64,000 nt of DNA from Nevskia sp. (lineage in GTDB: Bacteria > Pseudomonadota > Gammaproteobacteria > Nevskiales > Nevskiaceae). Of the stretch, positions 33,801 through 41,667 are shown in pieces. Every line of letters begins with the position of its first letter. Positions within the stretch are counted from its first letter, which is position 1. The stretch spans positions 124,001 through 188,000 of the forward strand of contig JALNYU010000004.1 in NCBI GenBank assembly GCA_023229645.1. Direction: 5' to 3'. Both the position numbers and the translations under genes were made by a program. The notes below the pieces were generated by a model. It saw nothing but the letters and a program-made list of their open reading frames with translations. It searched no databases and was not told the origin of the DNA.

Positions 33801-35835
33801 GCAACATCTCGATATGCCGATTGTCTACAGTAACCAAGCATTCTCTGAGATTACGCAATATAAAGCCGAGCAGATTCTCGGCCGCGACCTCAGAAAGCTA
33901 TTCGGTGCCGCGGCCAATCGCCAAGCCCACGCCGAATTGGCGGCCGCCTATCGGTGTGCGCAAGCCGCACGTGTCATTCTCGAACATGAACTACGGGATG
34001 GCGCAAAGATTTGGCTTGAGGTCTCGGCAAGCCCTACCGCGCATTTTGACGATGCAGCCACTCATTTTAGCTTCTTAGTCCGCGACGTTACTGACCGCAT
34101 CCAGCGAGAGTCAGCACTGCGGTTCTTGCACGAACGCGGAAAAACGGCGCTCACGTTTGCTGATGTTGGAACCTTAGAATGGAATATTCGTGCCGGCGTC
34201 ATGACGTGTTCTGATATTCAGCTAAAACTATTAGGGCAGTCGTCGAGCACACCACAACTTCCGTATGCTCAATTTCGGACCTGGCTACACGAAGATGATC
34301 GTGTTGCCTTTGACGACGCCATGAAATACTGCTTGGCGGGACACGCAAACCTTAACCTTGATTACCGCATTATTTGGCCTGATGGTTCTCTGCATTGGCT
34401 GCGAAGCCGCGGCGACGCGATCATCGATCACGCTGGCACCGCACACGGCATTTTATGTTTGACCCAAGATATAACGTCCGAAAAGGAAGCGGAAACCAGA
34501 GCTCGCTTTCTCGCACATCACGATGCGCTTACGGGATTGCCTAACCGCTCATTAATTCAAGATCGCCTTCGGCAAGCGATGTCGAGCGCCCGCCGTGACC
34601 GGCGGAAGGTAGCAGTGGCATTTATTGATTTGGATAAATTCAAGGAAGTCAATGACCTTCTTGGACACCACATCGGCGATGAATTGTTAAAGGCGATTGC
34701 GCAACGCCTACTCGGCACAGTCAGGAGCACAGACTCCGTTTGCCGCTATAGCGGCGACGAATTCATCCTGCTGCTACCGGGTCTACACGACGCTACCGAA
34801 GCTGCGCGTATCGTCAGCAAAGCCCAGGAAGCATTACGCGCGCCGGTTCAGATCGAGAACCATGAGTTGTTTATTACGAGCAGCATTGGGATCGCCATGT
34901 ATCCGGACGACGGCGATTCTATCGATGTACTGATCCGTAATGCCGACGCGGCGATGTACCAAGCGAAAGGCTTAGGCCGTGACGCCCTGGAATTCTTCTC
35001 GCCGCAGATGAATACGGCGCTAGTCGAACGTCTAGAAACCGCGAGCCTGCTGCGTAACAGCCTGCGCGACAAACGGCTTGAGTTGTATTACCAGCCGCAG
35101 ATCGATCTGAGCACTGGCGCGCTGGTTGGTATTGAGGCCTTAGTTCGATGGCACCATCCGCAGCGTGGGCTGAGCTTCCCCGATATGTTCGTGCCCATCG
35201 CTGAGGACTCCGACCTCATTCACGAAATCGGCGAATGGGCCTTATACGAGGCCTGCGCGCAAAATCAGGTTTGGCAAGACGCAGGTCTGCCGCGGGTGCC
35301 GATAGCGGTTAATATTTCACCGATACAATTCCGACGGCGCAATCTAATCGAGAAAGTTTCGGCAGCGCTACACCGCAGCGGCCTTGCCCCCGAATATCTG
35401 GAACTCGAACTGACTGAACGTGTCATTTCGCATAACACCGAGGCCGCTGCCGAAATACTTGGCCAGTTTCATCGTATGAAGCTCCGGCTAGCAATCGATG
35501 ACTTCGGAACGGGCTATTCCAGCCTAACCTACTTATACCGCTTTCCGTTTGATCGTCTCAAGATTGACCGCAGCTTTGTTCGCGACATCCCAGCCAATCC
35601 AATAGCAGCCACCATCATTCGGTCGGTCGTCAGTTTGGCACGCGGGCTCGGCCTGCAGGTTGTGGCCGAAGGGGTCGAAACCGAAGCACAGGCGGCATTT
35701 CTGCGGACTGAAGGCTGCAGCAGTTATCAAGGCTTTCTCTGCAGCCCCGCCCTGCCGGCGGATGCATTCGCAAAATTGCTACCGCAGTTACCTGTTGCCA
35801 CCGATCTAGACCTAGAACAAACCTTAAGTTTTTAA
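30841..35835 (+). CDS. CheB-like/CheR-like/PAS/GGDEF/EAL multidomain c-di-GMP protein
   Basis: A 1664-residue soluble signalling protein. Residues 25-185 resemble a CheB methylesterase domain but lack its Ser and His (AGYGPVSL and VQFLAF in place of GASAGG and VQHL). Residues 215-490 resemble a CheR methyltransferase with an altered SAM loop (GCGGSDEAY) and FFH for FFR. Both are probably inactive. A coiled coil (655-720) leads to four PAS-like units starting near 720, 843, 977 and 1106. The GGDEF domain (1220-1385) has SGDEF near 1304 and an RxxD inhibitory site (RSTD) five residues before it. The EAL domain (1400-1650) has IEALVRW, DDFGTGYSS, KIDRSF and VAEGVET intact. It may therefore both make and degrade c-di-GMP. 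The ribosome site is weak. Its neighbours suggest a link to motility. Confidence 0.85.
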   Translation: MNGLSATSAITTLSSTAFPRLMAANDRVIALAGYGPVSLSIVRALLPRLLANLGNRAPIVQFLAFFPPVPLDAQTHVDVTPPQIEVENGMALCLQTIYVIPPGCSAQLRNGRLWLVGTYDTADKPVAVDDLFTSIADECGRRAIAILLSDSVIDSVGGVRRVRNAGGIAVARTFADIHSAQGSAAASDAIPLPTVADRHAQEILESLQLEVAAQDRRLAVTPHGVLDNIRGQLSKNAGIDIRFYKDNAVHRGLKRRMVATAAPDLPGYAHYLEQHPNEAVLLAQAMRTSALHFFHDNEILNDLSPALVRLVSAKHDSDEIRVWVIGCGGSDEAYVIAMLLNEALTAASKPCRLRIFATGLDELAAARGRRGRIAKRAISGLSPGLIERYFESDGTAYRARKILRQCITFSANNLINDPPYLRLDLISCRNTLINFRADLQLKLLTMFHRALIADGLLFLGKSGTVQRAPQLFLPCADKRLHLYRRHVPDATYGSTFPTSALNVALPPVVTSHEQSPPSLYEHLLRMMPGRIMPPSVVIDGRATVRQVFGDVSAYLRLGAGKTSPDLIEIANPALRPALRKLLGRVQQGELDFAERSARRTNTGFSTKISILALEKEELRNPFFLISFIDAGEDQQQEQAEGIGRLDQRPTNSLALANRALMLDVARLKARNRELASTQIAIEAASEDLHAMNESLACVNDSLESHTLTLAEDLDALEQVLNDLDSAILAIDDKRNIVMINRLACQLFEISESSLGMPVDAIAPAARFSGLLQDIDRAMRTRKKCDRRVQGLQPYRLRTLPSRYPSGSCGIILMVDALVSNEPSPQSFEPISLHSEEFGNLLLPTINALPHPACVVDRLGKILCINSHWAKAPFTFGDGGRACVAGDNYLSACAHGLASGAGAIGLLSTQLKHVFSGDLRALASEYCCSGSFGAVRLRVDVNPISNNGKKYWLIMHTDLTPSGHDEQRQHLQAGALDTCVDGVLIVDAQHLDMPIVYSNQAFSEITQYKAEQILGRDLRKLFGAAANRQAHAELAAAYRCAQAARVILEHELRDGAKIWLEVSASPTAHFDDAATHFSFLVRDVTDRIQRESALRFLHERGKTALTFADVGTLEWNIRAGVMTCSDIQLKLLGQSSSTPQLPYAQFRTWLHEDDRVAFDDAMKYCLAGHANLNLDYRIIWPDGSLHWLRSRGDAIIDHAGTAHGILCLTQDITSEKEAETRARFLAHHDALTGLPNRSLIQDRLRQAMSSARRDRRKVAVAFIDLDKFKEVNDLLGHHIGDELLKAIAQRLLGTVRSTDSVCRYSGDEFILLLPGLHDATEAARIVSKAQEALRAPVQIENHELFITSSIGIAMYPDDGDSIDVLIRNADAAMYQAKGLGRDALEFFSPQMNTALVERLETASLLRNSLRDKRLELYYQPQIDLSTGALVGIEALVRWHHPQRGLSFPDMFVPIAEDSDLIHEIGEWALYEACAQNQVWQDAGLPRVPIAVNISPIQFRRRNLIEKVSAALHRSGLAPEYLELELTERVISHNTEAAAEILGQFHRMKLRLAIDDFGTGYSSLTYLYRFPFDRLKIDRSFVRDIPANPIAATIIRSVVSLARGLGLQVVAEGVETEAQAAFLRTEGCSSYQGFLCSPALPADAFAKLLPQLPVATDLDLEQTLSF

Positions 35836-36010
35836 TCGGCTGGGCAATTCCGCACAGCGACAGCAGGCCGCCGAAGATGTCGAAAATCCTATTATTTTGA
35901 TTTTAAATATAATTCATTAACAAAAGCGCGGCGCTTACTAACCCGTATTTCTAAACATTGCCGCTGTCGGCGCGGTATGATGCGGCCCACCAGTATCCTG
36001 CAAAGTGCGC

Positions 36011-36037
36011 TTAACTTTAGCGGATCGGTGCCGATAG
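36011..36037 (+). promoter_or_regulatory. Sigma-28 (FliA)-type promoter
   Basis: TTAA (36011-36014), exactly 15 bases, then GCCGATAG (36030-36037) match the flagellar consensus TAAA-N15-GCCGATAA in 11 of 12 core positions outside one -35 base and the last -10 base. The expected start of transcription lies about 27 bases before the EAL-protein ATG. Confidence 0.6.
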
Positions 36038-36070
36038 CTAATATTCATTGCTCCCACTCTGTGAATCGCC

Positions 36071-37324
36071 ATGGCGGTATCCTGCTACGGCAGTCTGCTC
36101 GAACAATTACGCGACTGGTCCTACGAGCCTTGCGCGGCGGTGTACTACATCGACATCCGCCATTTGCGCTCGATTAACCGCATCGCCAGTGCCTCTGAGG
36201 GCGACGAAGTTATCAGCCGCGTCAGCGAATTGCTGCGCGCATGGACCGGTCGCTACGGCATCTCGGGGCGGCTCTGGAGTAACGAGTTCGTTGCCGTCAA
36301 AATGATTGATCACACGCAGGTTGCGGTCGAGGATGCGACCGAACTTCGTGATCGTTTAGCGGAATTACGTTATCACTCGCCGATTGGCGAAAACGCGCTG
36401 TCGGTTTCGATTGGCGTTACCGTCGTCCGTCCCGACACCGACTGGGTGCAAGCGATTGCCGACGCGGGCGAAGCCTGCGAATTAAGTAAAAGTCGCGGCC
36501 TAAACCAAATTTACTGTCACACAGCGGGCAACTCTAAGCCTGGAACGCCGTTGGTCAACGCTGGCTATGTCGAGAACTTTCGGCACTTGCTGGCGAGCGG
36601 TCAGTTGGCGCTACATCCGCAGCCTATTATGGATATCCGCCCAGAGCAGCCGCTGCTGCGGAAAGCAGAATTTCTATTGCGGATGGAAAAAAATGGCGTA
36701 TTCATGCCGATTCCAGCGGGAACGATAGAAACGCTTGAATATTTCGGCCTCGTCAACGAGCTCGATCGCTTTTCGTCGACTTTCATGCTGGACTGGCTTG
36801 CGGACAACCCTGCAGCTCTGGATCGCCTGCATAGCGTTTCGATCAACTTGTCCGCCCGCTCGATTGTCGATGGCAATTTCATGGACGCGCTGCTGCGCGA
36901 CGTTCGCAGCGCCCATCTGCCGCACGGCAAGTTATGTTTCGAGATTACCGAAACGGCGGCGATTGAACACCTGGACATCGCCGCCGAGGTCATTGGCGCA
37001 TTCCGCAGCTTCGGCTGTGGATTTAGCCTTGATGATTTCGGCTCCGGCCTGTGTTCATTCGGGTACCTGCAGTCGTTGCCAGTCGACGAAGTCAAAATCG
37101 ATGGCCGTTTTATCCGGGATGTCGCGCAAAGCGGTGTTTCGCAAGAAATTGTCCGTGCAATTCACCAAGTTGCCCACGCCACGGGAAAAAGGACGGTTGC
37201 CGAATTTGTCGACGATCCCCGTAAACTGCGTGCGCTACGAAACATCGGGGTCGATTATGCGCAGGGTTGGCTCTTCTACCCTACGGTGACGCCGGAAAAA
37301 TTCGTTGAGCTGCTAAGCACGTAA
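36071..37324 (+). CDS. EAL-domain protein with degenerate GGDEF domain
   Basis: Soluble protein of 417 residues with two c-di-GMP domains. The N-terminal GGDEF-like domain (about 1-160) reads GRLWSNEFVAV at the active site, so it should not make c-di-GMP. The C-terminal EAL-like domain (about 165-415) reads KAEFLLRM (EFL for EAL). It keeps the metal-binding and catalytic set: SINLS, EITET, LDDFGSG, VKIDGRF, AEFVDD and YAQGW. Phosphodiesterase activity is therefore possible, though the EFL change and Asp for Glu in the last loop leave doubt. A sigma-28-type promoter lies upstream, which points to a role in motility like that of flagellar phosphodiesterases. Confidence 0.85.
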   Translation: MAVSCYGSLLEQLRDWSYEPCAAVYYIDIRHLRSINRIASASEGDEVISRVSELLRAWTGRYGISGRLWSNEFVAVKMIDHTQVAVEDATELRDRLAELRYHSPIGENALSVSIGVTVVRPDTDWVQAIADAGEACELSKSRGLNQIYCHTAGNSKPGTPLVNAGYVENFRHLLASGQLALHPQPIMDIRPEQPLLRKAEFLLRMEKNGVFMPIPAGTIETLEYFGLVNELDRFSSTFMLDWLADNPAALDRLHSVSINLSARSIVDGNFMDALLRDVRSAHLPHGKLCFEITETAAIEHLDIAAEVIGAFRSFGCGFSLDDFGSGLCSFGYLQSLPVDEVKIDGRFIRDVAQSGVSQEIVRAIHQVAHATGKRTVAEFVDDPRKLRALRNIGVDYAQGWLFYPTVTPEKFVELLST

Positions 37325-37351
37325 AGGCCTACCTTGGCCTCAGTCAGGCAC

Positions 37352-37618
37352 TCAGCTTCCGTCCCGATTACCGCTACCCTCCGCGCAGCCCGACGGCTTG
37401 TAGATCCGTTCACCCGAGGCGGGAAACCGCGCCAGCTTTTCCGCAGGTCGCCGCGGCCGTGCGACGAGTTCCCCGCCACAGTTGGGGCAACGCCCCGCTA
37501 GCACTTGATCGGAACACCCCGCGCAAAATGTGCACTCAAACGAGCAAATGCGCGCGTCTCTGCTATCGGCCGGCAGATCTTTGTTACAACACTCGCAATT
37601 AGGTCTTAGTTGTAGCAT
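37352..37618 (-). CDS. DUF1272 zinc-ribbon protein
   Basis: An 88-residue protein of the DUF1272 family. It begins LRPNCECCNKDLP and carries Cys pairs (CECC, CTFC, CSD, CPNC) that should bind two zinc ions. The family stretch ARICSFECTFC and the GGELVARPRRPAEKL follow-up fit well. A textbook GGAGGG ribosome site stands before the ATG at 37618. Function is unknown in the family. It is convergent with the EAL gene (27 bases apart), so probably transcribed alone. The last 20 residues are low-complexity and strain-specific in appearance. Confidence 0.9.
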   Translation of the reverse strand: MLQLRPNCECCNKDLPADSRDARICSFECTFCAGCSDQVLAGRCPNCGGELVARPRRPAEKLARFPASGERIYKPSGCAEGSGNRDGS

Positions 37619-38000
37619 CGCTTGGCCCTCCGCAGGTTACGTCACTCGGTGTATTGAGATTATCAATTGTCGGCGATATTCAGATAAACCTGATTCACCT
37701 GTACGTTAATACCAAATTCGCGCGCCTAACACGCATAGGGCAAGATATATCAGGCCAACAGAGCTTTAGCTGACCGCTTGAAAAGCGCTCGTTAGGGGCT
37801 TTAAGTGGCTGCCTAGCAGAGAATTTGTTGCCGAAAAACAGCTAATTTCAGCAATTTGGCATTAATTCGGTCTGGAATTAATCTTTTTGCAGTTCGGTAT
37901 AGTGTTAAAGATGCTGCCGATCCGATTTAACGTTAGCCAATTGAATGATCCAGGCGATAAACCGTCGGCTGATTTATCAGCGACCCTATTAGAGATCCTT
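37619..38000. other. Intergenic region with an AT-rich inverted repeat
   Basis: About 380 bases between divergent genes. The notable element is ATTAATTC (37861-37868) and GAATTAAT (37875-37882), a perfect inverted repeat around GGTCTG, followed by CTTTTT. It may be an operator or a weak terminator. A TATAGT at 37898-37903 could be a -10 box for the next gene. I see nothing else that can be supported. Confidence 0.4.
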
Positions 38001-38579
38001 ATGTCAAAACCCTTACTCTGTGCCGCCCTCCTCCTCTCCGCCCAGCCCGTCTTCGCCGACTACGCGCTACAGGGCATCAAGGTGAGCTGCGAAGAAGACA
38101 ACGCCACAGTCGAATCTTTTCTGCTACTGAACGAGCATCCGGCGAGCGATATCATCGTCTTGGACGACGGTAGCTCGGTCTATTACGGTGTCGACCAAAC
38201 GTTTTCTTGCAAGCTAAAGAATCATGAAATTCACGGCACGATTCGCAACACAGCAGGCACAGACCCGGGGACTTGCAACGCTGTCCCGTTCTCGCAAGTT
38301 ACGGTATTCGTTAATGATAAGCCGATCTTCAAAGATCAGGCTTTTAAAAATCCGAATTTCACCAATAAATGCTATGAATCCGTCAATAGCGTTTCATTCA
38401 AGGAAGCCGAAGATGCCAGCCTTGCACTCCGCTACTGCGGGGATACCGGCTTAGCTTCGCATCCACACGTTAGCGGCTGCTTCGAATTTAAAGATGATCA
38501 GTACGAGCGTCTCGCGTTTCCGCTGCCGGCAACACCGGTATCCTCGGCAGTCAATGTCAAGAAATTCTTTAAACGCTAA
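38001..38579 (+). CDS. Small secreted protein of unknown function
   Basis: A 192-residue protein with a signal peptide (residues 1-19, ending PVFA before DYALQG). I start it at the ATG at 38001, since the longer frame (to 37887) would hide the signal. The mature part has several Cys (for example KVSCEED, FSCKLKN, GTCN, NKCYES, RYCGD, SGCFEF), enough for three disulfide bonds, and no known motif. It is likely periplasmic or extracellular. I do not recognise the family. A strong terminator follows 45 bases later. Confidence 0.75.
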   Translation: MSKPLLCAALLLSAQPVFADYALQGIKVSCEEDNATVESFLLLNEHPASDIIVLDDGSSVYYGVDQTFSCKLKNHEIHGTIRNTAGTDPGTCNAVPFSQVTVFVNDKPIFKDQAFKNPNFTNKCYESVNSVSFKEAEDASLALRYCGDTGLASHPHVSGCFEFKDDQYERLAFPLPATPVSSAVNVKKFFKR

Positions 38580-38624
38580 GCCCAATAAGCCCGAATCGCA
38601 TCGGTTTGGCTTAATGCCCGATGC

Positions 38625-38652
38625 AAAAAGCCCCGCAATGCGGGGCTTTTTT
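38625..38652. terminator. Bidirectional terminator
   Basis: AAAAAGCCCCGC and GCGGGGCTTTTT form a perfect 12-pair stem around AAT. It serves the small secreted protein on the plus strand and the end of the chemotaxis operon on the minus strand. Confidence 0.92.
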
Positions 38653-38667
38653 GTACTGCGCAAAAAC

Positions 38668-39939
38668 TCAGAACAATTCAACCGGCCCTGACTGCATCGA
38701 AATCTGCGCCACTGGTTTGTGCTGCGGCTGGCGCCAATCCATCTTCGGCGATTCAACCGAAGCGAACTTGGTTGTCGCAATCTCGGCGGCATCCCCGTTC
38801 AGCACCGACTGCAAACCAGCCGACTCTTCGCTAATCTGCCGCAAGCGTTGAACGTGAACGATCGCCGAACCCAGTGCTTGCGTTGCAATGTCTTCGAACT
38901 GTAACGAGCGCACCGCCTGGGCCACGGCCATATTGATCTGCTCACCTGCCGCAGAGACTTCACGAGCGCTGCCCGCCACCGCCCGGTTGATATCCTCAAC
39001 CTGCGAGAGCAAACGGCCGACCTCGTTCTTTGCTTGTACGCTGGCGCTCATATCGCGTGTCGCCATTTCGCCGACGGCACCGCGTACCTTGGCAATCGCG
39101 TCTTTGGAACTAAAGACCAATTTGCGGATTTGCTCGTTGAAGTTAGTCGAACGCTCCGACAAATTCCGTACTTCCTCCGCAACCACGGCAAAACCACGCC
39201 CGGCTTCGCCAGCACGTGCGGCCTCAATGGCGGCGTTGAGTGCAAGTAGATTAGTTTGATCGGCAATTGTCTTAACATCGCCAAGCAATTCGAAGATGGC
39301 ATCGAGATGACGCGCCATCGCGTCGATGTGCTGCACGCTGTCAGCACTTTGCCGGCTGGCCCCCACCAAAACTTCAACCAAGCCTTCCATTAATTGACTG
39401 GCCGTCGTCGCAAAGCGACGAACGTCCACGCCCTGACTATCACCATTGCCTTCGGCGCGGTTGATAATTTTCGATACCGCCGTGTCTTGTGCTTGGGCTT
39501 GGCGGTTCATCGTATCGAAGCTGCCGCCCAACGTCCGCACCGCCTCTTGAACGAGGCCGCGAACACGCTCAACTTCATGTTCAACACCCACCGTTTCATT
39601 GACCAAACCGCCGCGAAATTCTTCCAACATCTGGCGATGTCGGGCAACCGCTGTCTTGTGCCGGTGATCTTCAATCTGCGAGGCGCCGGCAGTGCGAAGA
39701 TTGAGCAAGAAGAACAACCCCCAGGATGCTACGAGCAGCGCCAAGCCGGCCCAAATCAGCCCGCCGGGCGCACCTGCAAGCTGGAGCGCAACATAAATTG
39801 CGGAGCCCGCGAGAGGCAAAAAATAAGGCTTAATCGTTGACTGCATCATGGGTAGCTCCGGGTCCGGGCGTTGTTGCGGATAACTGTAGGCTTCTAGCGG
39901 CACGGCTTCGTATTTCTTAAGTTCAGTGGGATTGTTCAT
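38668..39939 (-). CDS. Short methyl-accepting-chemotaxis-like protein
   Basis: A 423-residue MCP-like protein. Two close hydrophobic segments (about 35-75) form a membrane hairpin with almost no periplasmic part. A helical cytoplasmic domain follows, with the MCP tip around KTIADQTNLLALNAAIEAARAGEAGRGFAVVAEEVRNLSE, where CheA and CheW would bind. It lacks a sensor domain and a C-terminal CheR tether, and its signalling helices are shorter than those of the other MCPs here. It follows cheB by 12 bases and ends the operon at a bidirectional terminator. It may sense a cytoplasmic or membrane cue, or link CheB to arrays; both are guesses. Confidence 0.88.
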   Translation of the reverse strand: MNNPTELKKYEAVPLEAYSYPQQRPDPELPMMQSTIKPYFLPLAGSAIYVALQLAGAPGGLIWAGLALLVASWGLFFLLNLRTAGASQIEDHRHKTAVARHRQMLEEFRGGLVNETVGVEHEVERVRGLVQEAVRTLGGSFDTMNRQAQAQDTAVSKIINRAEGNGDSQGVDVRRFATTASQLMEGLVEVLVGASRQSADSVQHIDAMARHLDAIFELLGDVKTIADQTNLLALNAAIEAARAGEAGRGFAVVAEEVRNLSERSTNFNEQIRKLVFSSKDAIAKVRGAVGEMATRDMSASVQAKNEVGRLLSQVEDINRAVAGSAREVSAAGEQINMAVAQAVRSLQFEDIATQALGSAIVHVQRLRQISEESAGLQSVLNGDAAEIATTKFASVESPKMDWRQPQHKPVAQISMQSGPVELF

Positions 39940-39951
39940 TTTTCTAACATT

Positions 39952-41007
39952 TCAGGCTGCACGACTGTCCGATCCACATGCGTCCAACAGCGCTGCAGCA
40001 ATGGCGTCCAAGGGATACGTTCGATCAGCGGCGCCCATCTTGACCGCGGCTCCCGGCATCCCCCATACCACGCTGCTGGCTTCGTCTTGAACTAAGGTTG
40101 GGGCACCCTGTTTGCGCATTTCAAGCAGGCCGCGCGCGCCGTCGTCGCCCATGCCGGTCAGGATCGCACCGACCGCATTCGCACCGGCGAAATGCGCGAC
40201 CGACTTAAACAAAACATCGACGCTGGGGCGGTGACGATTTTCCGGCGGGGCGTCGGTTAGGCGGCAAACGTAGCGAGCGCCGCTGCGAACGACCTCGAGA
40301 TGTCGATCACCCGGCGCGATGTACGCATGGCCCGGCACAATCTGCTGTCCATCTCGCGCCTCACAAACCGACATCGCCGAACTACGGTCCATGCGTGCCG
40401 CGAATGGACCGGAAAACGCTGCCGGAATGTGTTGCGTAATGACGATAGCGGGGGCATCCGCCGGCATGCGTTCCAGCACGGCCTTAATTGCTTCGGTGCC
40501 GCCGGTCGACGCACCGATCGCAATAAGTTGCTCCGTGGTTCTGAAATGCCGTCCGCTGCGCAGTGGCATCGGCTTCACCTGTGCCGAGCCAGTAGTCGAC
40601 CGCCGAACATTCGCTTTCGAGGCCGCTTTGATTTTTGAAATCAGCTCATCGGCGTAAGCGCGAATGCCGGCTTCGAGGTCAATTTTCGGCTTCGTCACAT
40701 AGTCAATCGCGCCAAGTTCCAAGGCCTGCAGCGTAACGTCAGCACCTTTTGCCGTCAGCGACGAAACCATTACCACCGGCATCGGCCGCAGCCGCATTAA
40801 GTTTTCCAGAAAAGTTAGGCCATCCATGCGCGGCATCTCCACATCGAGCGTTAATACGTCCGGCTGCAGCTGCTTGATTTTGTCCCGCGCCACAAAGGGA
40901 TCTGGCGCTGTACCGACCACTTCAAGCTGCTTGTCAGCAGACAAAAATTCCGTCAGCAATTGCCGCATCAACGCGGAGTCATCGACAATAAGAACGCGGA
41001 TGGCCAT
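39952..41007 (-). CDS. cheB: Chemotaxis response regulator and methylesterase CheB
   Basis: CheB of 351 residues, which removes methyl groups from MCP glutamates and deamidates glutamines. The receiver domain (1-120) has VDDSALMR, the phosphorylated Asp in LTLDVEMPRMDGL, and the Lys in the TKPK segment. The methylesterase domain (about 160-345) carries the active-site Ser in IGASTGGTEA, His in ITQHIPAAFS and Asp in GMGDDGARG. It follows cheD by nine bases and belongs to cheR-cheD-cheB, a full adaptation set. Confidence 0.97.
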   Translation of the reverse strand: MAIRVLIVDDSALMRQLLTEFLSADKQLEVVGTAPDPFVARDKIKQLQPDVLTLDVEMPRMDGLTFLENLMRLRPMPVVMVSSLTAKGADVTLQALELGAIDYVTKPKIDLEAGIRAYADELISKIKAASKANVRRSTTGSAQVKPMPLRSGRHFRTTEQLIAIGASTGGTEAIKAVLERMPADAPAIVITQHIPAAFSGPFAARMDRSSAMSVCEARDGQQIVPGHAYIAPGDRHLEVVRSGARYVCRLTDAPPENRHRPSVDVLFKSVAHFAGANAVGAILTGMGDDGARGLLEMRKQGAPTLVQDEASSVVWGMPGAAVKMGAADRTYPLDAIAAALLDACGSDSRAA

Positions 41008-41016
41008 AGCAATTTC

Positions 41017-41667
41017 TCAATCAAATAGTTCAACATCGCCAGCAACCGGCACTGCGCGCAAGCGCGAGCTGTATGCAGTCTCATCAGCAAGATCTGCGCT
41101 CGCCTGCATCGCAGGCAGCCGACGGACCAAAACCTTGCCGGTTTTGGGGAAGTAATAAACTTTGCGTGGGCAAACATCGAGCAGGTCTTCAGCAGCGATC
41201 GCAATGCGCTCAGCGGCTAAATATTGCCGAACAAATTGCACGTTGCGACTTCCAACATTGGTGGCCGTGAAGCTGCGTAAAACGTTACCACCGCCAAATA
41301 CTTTGGCTTCGAGATTGCAGCGCCGCGCACCGCGTTTCAGCAGCTCGTTGACTAATATCTCCATCGCGAACGAACCGTAGCGTGCAGAACTACTAACCAG
41401 GTCGCCGTCGGTATCGGGCAACATGAAGTGATTCATGCCGCCGACGCCTGCGATAGGGTCGCGCAAACATGCCGCGACACAGGAGCCGAGCACCGTCACC
41501 AAAACATTGTTTTCGCCGCTGACGTAATACTCGCCCGGTAATAGCTTGATCCCAGGCAAGCCAAACTGGCGCTCGAAATACTGGAATGTCGCGATCCCAT
41601 CTTTACCGGAGCCGTGCCAGGCGTTGACTGCCGGCGCAGCGGCATTTCTTACTGTTGCACTTGACAT
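41017..41667 (-). CDS. cheD: Chemoreceptor glutamine deamidase CheD
   Basis: CheD of 216 residues, which deamidates glutamines in MCPs. The family core is visible: LLPGEYYVSGENNVLVTVLGSCVAAC, with the catalytic Cys in GSCVAACL and the His in GGMNHFMLPDT. A second conserved block around KVFGGGNVLRSF follows, then NVGSRNVQFV. The start overlaps the end of cheR by 19 bases, so the genes are coupled. An extension of about 35 residues at the N-terminus is not part of the core. Confidence 0.95.
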   Translation of the reverse strand: MSSATVRNAAAPAVNAWHGSGKDGIATFQYFERQFGLPGIKLLPGEYYVSGENNVLVTVLGSCVAACLRDPIAGVGGMNHFMLPDTDGDLVSSSARYGSFAMEILVNELLKRGARRCNLEAKVFGGGNVLRSFTATNVGSRNVQFVRQYLAAERIAIAAEDLLDVCPRKVYYFPKTGKVLVRRLPAMQASADLADETAYSSRLRAVPVAGDVELFD

